DNA from: Onchidella celtica
Lineage: Eukaryota > Mollusca > Gastropoda > Systellommatophora > Onchidiidae
Length of the DNA: 64,000 nt
Direction of reading: 5' to 3'
Assembly (NCBI GenBank): GCA_963931925.1
Contig: OZ007581.1
Span: 27,707,312-27,771,311 of the forward strand
Below, in pieces: positions 59,718 to 64,000 of this stretch. The notes below the pieces were generated by a model. It worked only from the letters and a program-made list of their open reading frames with translations. It had not been told where the DNA came from and did not search any database. Positions within the stretch are counted from its first letter, which is position 1. Each line of letters starts with the position of its first letter. Position numbers and translations under genes: made by a program.

Positions 59718-61017
59718 GACAGAGATAGAGAGGCAGACAGAGACAGACAGACAGATTGACAGACAGAGACAGAAAAACACAGACAGACAGACAGACGAAC
59801 GAGATAATACAGCTGATACAATGTATATGAATACTCACATTCCACATGGTTGTTTGTTCTTTGGTCCATGTCCCTGTCGGAGACATTCCACAAGGCAGGT
59901 GGAAATGGAGCACCAGGTCGAATATATGTGTTCCTCACATAATCTAGAAAGTCTTCTAATGCAGGGTGCTGTCTTATAACTTGCCTTGTTGTTCTCTCCG
60001 CGACGAGGGCGTTGAAATTCATTTGAACCAGGGCAACCGGGAGGTATCCCATAGCCATGATCTTTCGGATCACAACTTTTAGAGCGTCGTCTTGTCGATA
60101 TTGAATGGACAATCCCAGCTGCTGAACTCTCTTCCACATGGCTTGGTTAAAGTGGAAATAGCAACCATGGTTCCTGGTCCCAGGGAACTCTGTTTCCAGT
60201 GCTGTCTTCAGACCAAGCTCAAAATCAGAAATCACCATCTGGGGACGCCAACGGTGGTGAGTCACTCTCCGGGTAGCGGCTTTTACAGCTTGCAGCACCT
60301 GCCTGTAGTGCCCGATCGTTCTCTGTTCCATCAGCACCATAACAAATGGGATGACGAAACCTTGATACTTTCCAAGTATCGTGAAGAACTGCCCATATGG
60401 TCTAGGGCAATTTTTGAATGTCCCATCCATATAAACGGTCCTGCAGTTTCGCAGCTGCGAAAGACTCTCATCTGTAGCAAATACAAGTATACCCCATCCA
60501 TTGTCTGCATGAAGTAGAAACCGATTCTGCGCCCATGTTTCAACCCATGGTCCTTGAATGGTGACGTCATCAACTCTCCTTGGGATGGGTGGCATGGTTG
60601 ATGACCTTGAACGCTGCATGGAAGAGCGTACCGTGTTAAATGAAGGAATGGTCAGCCTATCTCCACCTCCTTGATTATGTCGACGAAGTCTAGCCACCTC
60701 ACCATTATAGACCCTATTGGATGGTCGATTGGGGTCATTAAGCGACTCTCTCACGAGGTCTTACCTGACCCTGCTCTTGCATACCAACTCGGTCTCCTCA
60801 GGATGAGTATGATCTTGGAAATTTCTAACTTGAATTTCCGGGTTTTCAGCTTGGGAATCATAAATATTTGTCATGAGCCTTGCCCTACAGTCTTTTCGCC
60901 AACAGCGCCACTGAATGGAAGCACCTCTTGTTTGGTGCTTTTGGTACCTATATTGCCTAACAATCAAGACTTTTCCACGCGGTTGCCTTTCATAAGATAA
61001 GCGTCCTCCATTTTTTT
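59306..61017 (-). CDS. FLYWCH/MULE transposase-like protein gene, three segments
   Basis: The N-terminal segment (60764-61017) has a FLYWCH-type zinc finger: [23 protein letters not shown] and DHTHPEE give the C/C/H/H pattern. The middle segment (59839-60760) is a MULE-type DDE domain with [46 protein letters not shown] and RTNNHVE. The C-terminal segment (59306-59568) reads [20 protein letters not shown] and ends at TAG 59306. A GT-AG intron (59569-59838) holding CA and GACA microsatellites joins the last two in frame. Between the first two lies an in-frame TAA (60761-60763). It is either a disabling stop or part of a short 51-bp intron. No terminal inverted repeats were found, so the status (domesticated or mobile) is open. 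Confidence 0.8.
59675..59800 (+). repeat. (AC)n and (GACA)n microsatellites within the MULE-gene intron
   Basis: An ACACAC run is followed by GAGAGA and mixed GACAGACAGA repeats. All lie inside the intron 59569-59838. Confidence 0.93.
59839..60754 (-). CDS. MULE transposase-domain segment
   Basis: The coding similarity runs from [19 protein letters not shown] through NNHVE and stops at donor GGAAT|GTGAGT. Reading beyond the donor gives a Cys/Leu/Ser-rich stretch from the microsatellite, which is not protein. The frame continues upstream to the TAA at 60761-60763. Confidence 0.8.
60764..61017 (-). CDS. FLYWCH zinc-finger segment
   Basis: It opens after a CACAG| acceptor at 61018-61019 (in-frame TGA and TAA lie just upstream), so an upstream exon is likely. 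It ends at TCAG|GTAAGA, a strong donor that overlaps the in-frame TAA. Confidence 0.65.
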
Positions 61018-64000
61018 CTGTGATTTATCAACAAGGGCGGGAAATTGCAAAGAGAGTTGCCAGGTGCAAGTAAGCCATAAGGCCAAACTATTTTATACAG
61101 ATGCCAAAGCCTCACAAGGAGACCATGTTCTTGAATCATTGTGGATTTTACTTATACTGCATGTCAAATTTTAAAAAAAGAAATGAAGATCAAATGCAAA
61201 TTATCACTTTATGCATAATGCATCCATACTGCTTTTGATAGTTAAAAAAAGTACAATATTATACAAAGTGGCAGGTCGAACAGATCAACAGATAAAATAA
61301 TCAGTCAACATTACCAGGTAATGATCAACGGAGAAGCATTGTCTGTATTTTTTTCATTATTTGTGAAATGAAGCAAACAAGAATTAACAAAACAAACATT
61401 CAACCAAGGCCAGTTGTTTTTAAGAAAGTTGATTCGAGAATACAACTTTTAAAAAGGCAATCTGGCAACCTGTATATCGATAGGTATATCGATTACTGGT
61501 CCATCGTTTACAAGTTCACCGAAATTGGGTTCATCGATTACGGGTTCATCGATTACGAGTTTTTTTTTTTTTTGAGGGAACATAGAGCTTATAATTTGAG
61601 GGAACATAGAGCTGAGGAAACATAGAGCTGACCCGAGCACAAACTAGTTATAAAGAAAGAAGCACCCCAGTAGGGACAATAAGCAAGGGACATTTAAGGG
61701 ATATGGCTTAGGGAAAATCAGGAGATCAGGGCTCAAAAGATTAAAGCAAAGCTGTACATGCATGTATTTGTATATTTAAATGATTCTGTCCTGTGAGCCA
61801 CTGTTCAATAAACCAACCAATAGAACCATGATTATACCTGAACTGTCATGACTTTGTCTTCTCTCACTTTCTTCCAGGATCCCACAGTGTTTTGCCCTAT
61901 GACTCAAAGTTTTGGTTGATATCATTTTTAGTTTTCATCATGCGAAACTATCATGGTCAGAGACAGGTGAATTTGTTGTGATTTGACTTTTTCAGCTGCA
62001 GTGTTGATTCAAATACAGGCGTTGCAATGCCATGAACCATTCTGGCTTGGATTGCTTTAATAATCTTTCGTGTGAAAGTTTGTAAGTATGTTATGTCTTA
62101 ATCCATCGAAGGTGCTGCCATCATGTTTTATTTGTCCATAATGCTTTAAAAGAGTGGTTCTTCTGTTATTGTACAAAAGCCCTATCTGCAGCTCCCCGCC
62201 CAAAGCCAACAGTTAAAGCTAAATGCAAGCCTGTGTCATTTTCCATACTGTAAAACTGTTTTACTTCTGACTTTATCATACATATTTCAATTTTCATCAT
62301 AGAAACAGGCCTCCCAAGTCTCCCCGTTTTCTGGGGAGTCTCCCTATTTTTATGCTATAAGTAATAACCCCTCCCTCACGTTTCTTTGAAAACTTCTACT
62401 TTTATTTCATTACCATAAATAGCTGTGTGCTATGTGAGACATTTTTTGCTTCAGCTGTTCTGTGAGGCCAGTTTGCAGGAGGGGGTTGCCCAAGGTACAT
62501 GAATGTAAGAGTTTATAAATTTTATTCTGCCGGCTCTGCCAATCCCTTAAATTCAGGGGAGCTCATTGCCATGTGTTATTCATCATGCAGACCAATAGTA
62601 TAATACAAGTAAATCAGTGTAACAGTAAACGGTGCACTGGTTGTTGCTTTTTTAAAGTTTTATTATTATTTGATGCTATTTTCATTTTTATTTCTCATCT
62701 CTGAGCAATTTCCATAAAAATATCAGTAAAAATGCTTGTACAGCCACCAATTTCACCCGAGTTGGCATTGGGGTGGGTGTTACAATAGGGAGAAAGGACA
62801 AAAAGACCACTCACGTGAAGGGAAAAGGCGTGGCCCTCATTTTGTTTTTTTCAACTAGTTTTCATGGGCCTGAGACATGGAACAAAGACAATCAGCACGA
62901 GCAAGTCTATGATATAAAGGCATCAAAGTACTCACTCGGTCACCATCGATGAGCAATGTCACATAATGCTTGGCGTCACCATCATTGAAGTGATGTGAGC
63001 ATCTGGATCCCTTAGTTCCTTCCAGAGTCATGGGGGCACTCAACTAGTGAGCATTGCACCAACTGCCTCTATCTCTGGTGGTCATGGGCAAGGGCCTGGG
63101 TTGTGGCAAAGTTTGCCCCTGTCCATTCAGTAATATTGTTGTGTATTGTCGATACGAGTATAGGAGGCTGAAAAAGGGACGGAGATTTTGTAGACTCTGA
63201 TTAGTGGAAATTAAACTTACGGGTTTTGTTCAGGTGGTCAGTATTTGTTGTATCTACCAATTATCATTGTAAGAACATTAAAAGCATTTATTTGATTGAA
63301 GACCACGACGCACAGTGGAAACATTTTCTTTTTTTGACCCATGCATCTGCTGTAAATGCTGGTATTGTAAATGAAGTCGTCAAAATTTTAACATGAATCA
63401 ATAAATAAATCAAAATAATCCATTGTGCCACTGTATTTTCTTATAGTTTTATTTTAGCAATTCTTACAAACAGTAGATAAATTCCACTGATGTCTATACT
63501 GGGTATTTATCACTGTACTGTAGACAGTTTTTAACCGGTCAGTAGTGCTGGGTGAGAGTCCAAGTTTAGATTTGTATATCCAGTTAAATGAAGCAATCCA
63601 GTTCCTAGGATATAAGAGTGTGATTTGCTTCCGGCTTGCTTTTAGATATCTAAATCAGAAGTTCGGTCATAATGAAGCAGTTTGTCTTGCCGCCTTTACA
63701 ACACAAAAAAAAACAGCTTTCCATGGGACCCCCCTCCCCCCCAGATATTTAACTCTTAAATTAGGCATTTTACTCATGAAAAACATTTTGTACTCTCATG
63801 GAAAAAGATATTTAGCAATCATAGTTCAATCATACTGAACCAAAATCATTTTGGACAGAAGAAAGTGCCCTTGCTCTCACTCGGCCCATTGTTTTCATTA
63901 CCAATTTGAGACATTGGGTCATATGTTTGCATTTCCTGTGGCTTACAGGACACTCAGATTAGTGTGTATAGCATGTATTTCATCTCCATGCCCTTCTTTT
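61018..64000. other. Right-edge region, no gene recognised apart from one candidate exon
   Basis: The region is AT-rich with chance frames only. A stretch at 61480-61560 repeats ATCGATTACKRGTT-like words. Only the splice-flanked segment at 61878-61966 looks exon-like. Confidence 0.5.
61878..61966 (+). CDS. Candidate orphan internal exon
   Basis: A strong polypyrimidine acceptor (CTCTCACTTTCTTCCAG|) and donor AGACAG|GTGAAT bound 89 bp. Only one frame is open: SHSVLPYDSKFWLISFLVFI then MRNYHGQRQ. I do not recognise the protein. It would enter needing 2 bases and leave in phase 0. No partner exons were found nearby, so it may be chance. Confidence 0.25.

Noticed and set aside
59621..59838. C-terminal extension of the MULE frame (Cys/Ser/Leu-rich)
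   Set aside because: It reads through a good splice donor into CA and GACA microsatellite. The family sequence resumes at the acceptor at 59568.

Overview
The window is a stretch of animal (metazoan) nuclear genome. It is AT-rich, its genes are split by many GT-AG introns, and it is full of transposons. I see no bacterial signals. The gene set, the CCCTAA-type telomere-like repeat, the tRNA-derived SINE and a Gmr1-type Ty3/Gypsy element point to an invertebrate such as a lower deuterostome or a lophotrochozoan. I cannot name the species.

Layout. (1) Positions 2220-26753, minus strand: ten coding exons of a membrane-anchored gamma-glutamyltransferase (glutathione hydrolase). All splice phases join in frame for 529 codons. 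The last part of the protein, after the VGAAGG motif, is not in the window, so the gene runs off the left edge. Its introns hold a solo LTR (6088-7236), a non-autonomous LTR element (13009-16301), a TTAA-flanked DNA element (11158-12079), a tRNA-derived SINE (12168-12436), several MITE families and a degenerate telomere-like block. (2) Positions 26754-31454: no gene recognised; it holds microsatellites. (3) Positions 31455-39706, minus strand: a complete, apparently very young Ty3/Gypsy retrotransposon. Its two 1165-bp LTRs look identical, it has a CATAC target duplication, and one uninterrupted 1537-codon Gag-Pol frame carries integrase before reverse transcriptase (Gmr1-type order). (4) Positions 39707-46182: no gene; a cluster of structurally clear MITEs of hAT, PIF/Harbinger and TTAA type. 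(5) Positions 46183-55016, plus strand: seven exons of a ZDHHC23-like palmitoyltransferase of 431 aa whose zinc-binding cysteine-rich domain departs from the usual pattern. (6) Positions 55017-58814: 3' flank with decayed repeats. (7) Positions 58815-61017: an 80-bp minisatellite next to a FLYWCH/MULE transposase-like gene on the minus strand. (8) Positions 61018-64000: mostly featureless, with one candidate orphan exon.

The two host genes are unrelated in function. GGT acts on extracellular glutathione and the DHHC protein acylates proteins in internal membranes, and nothing suggests joint regulation. The most interesting features are the intact Gmr1-type element with its tandemly duplicated primer-binding site, the DHHC protein lacking several expected zinc ligands, and two hAT-like MITE families that share a core but carry different terminal repeats. 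Exon boundaries were read by hand from splice consensus and phase. Family assignments rest on recognised motifs, not on database searches.
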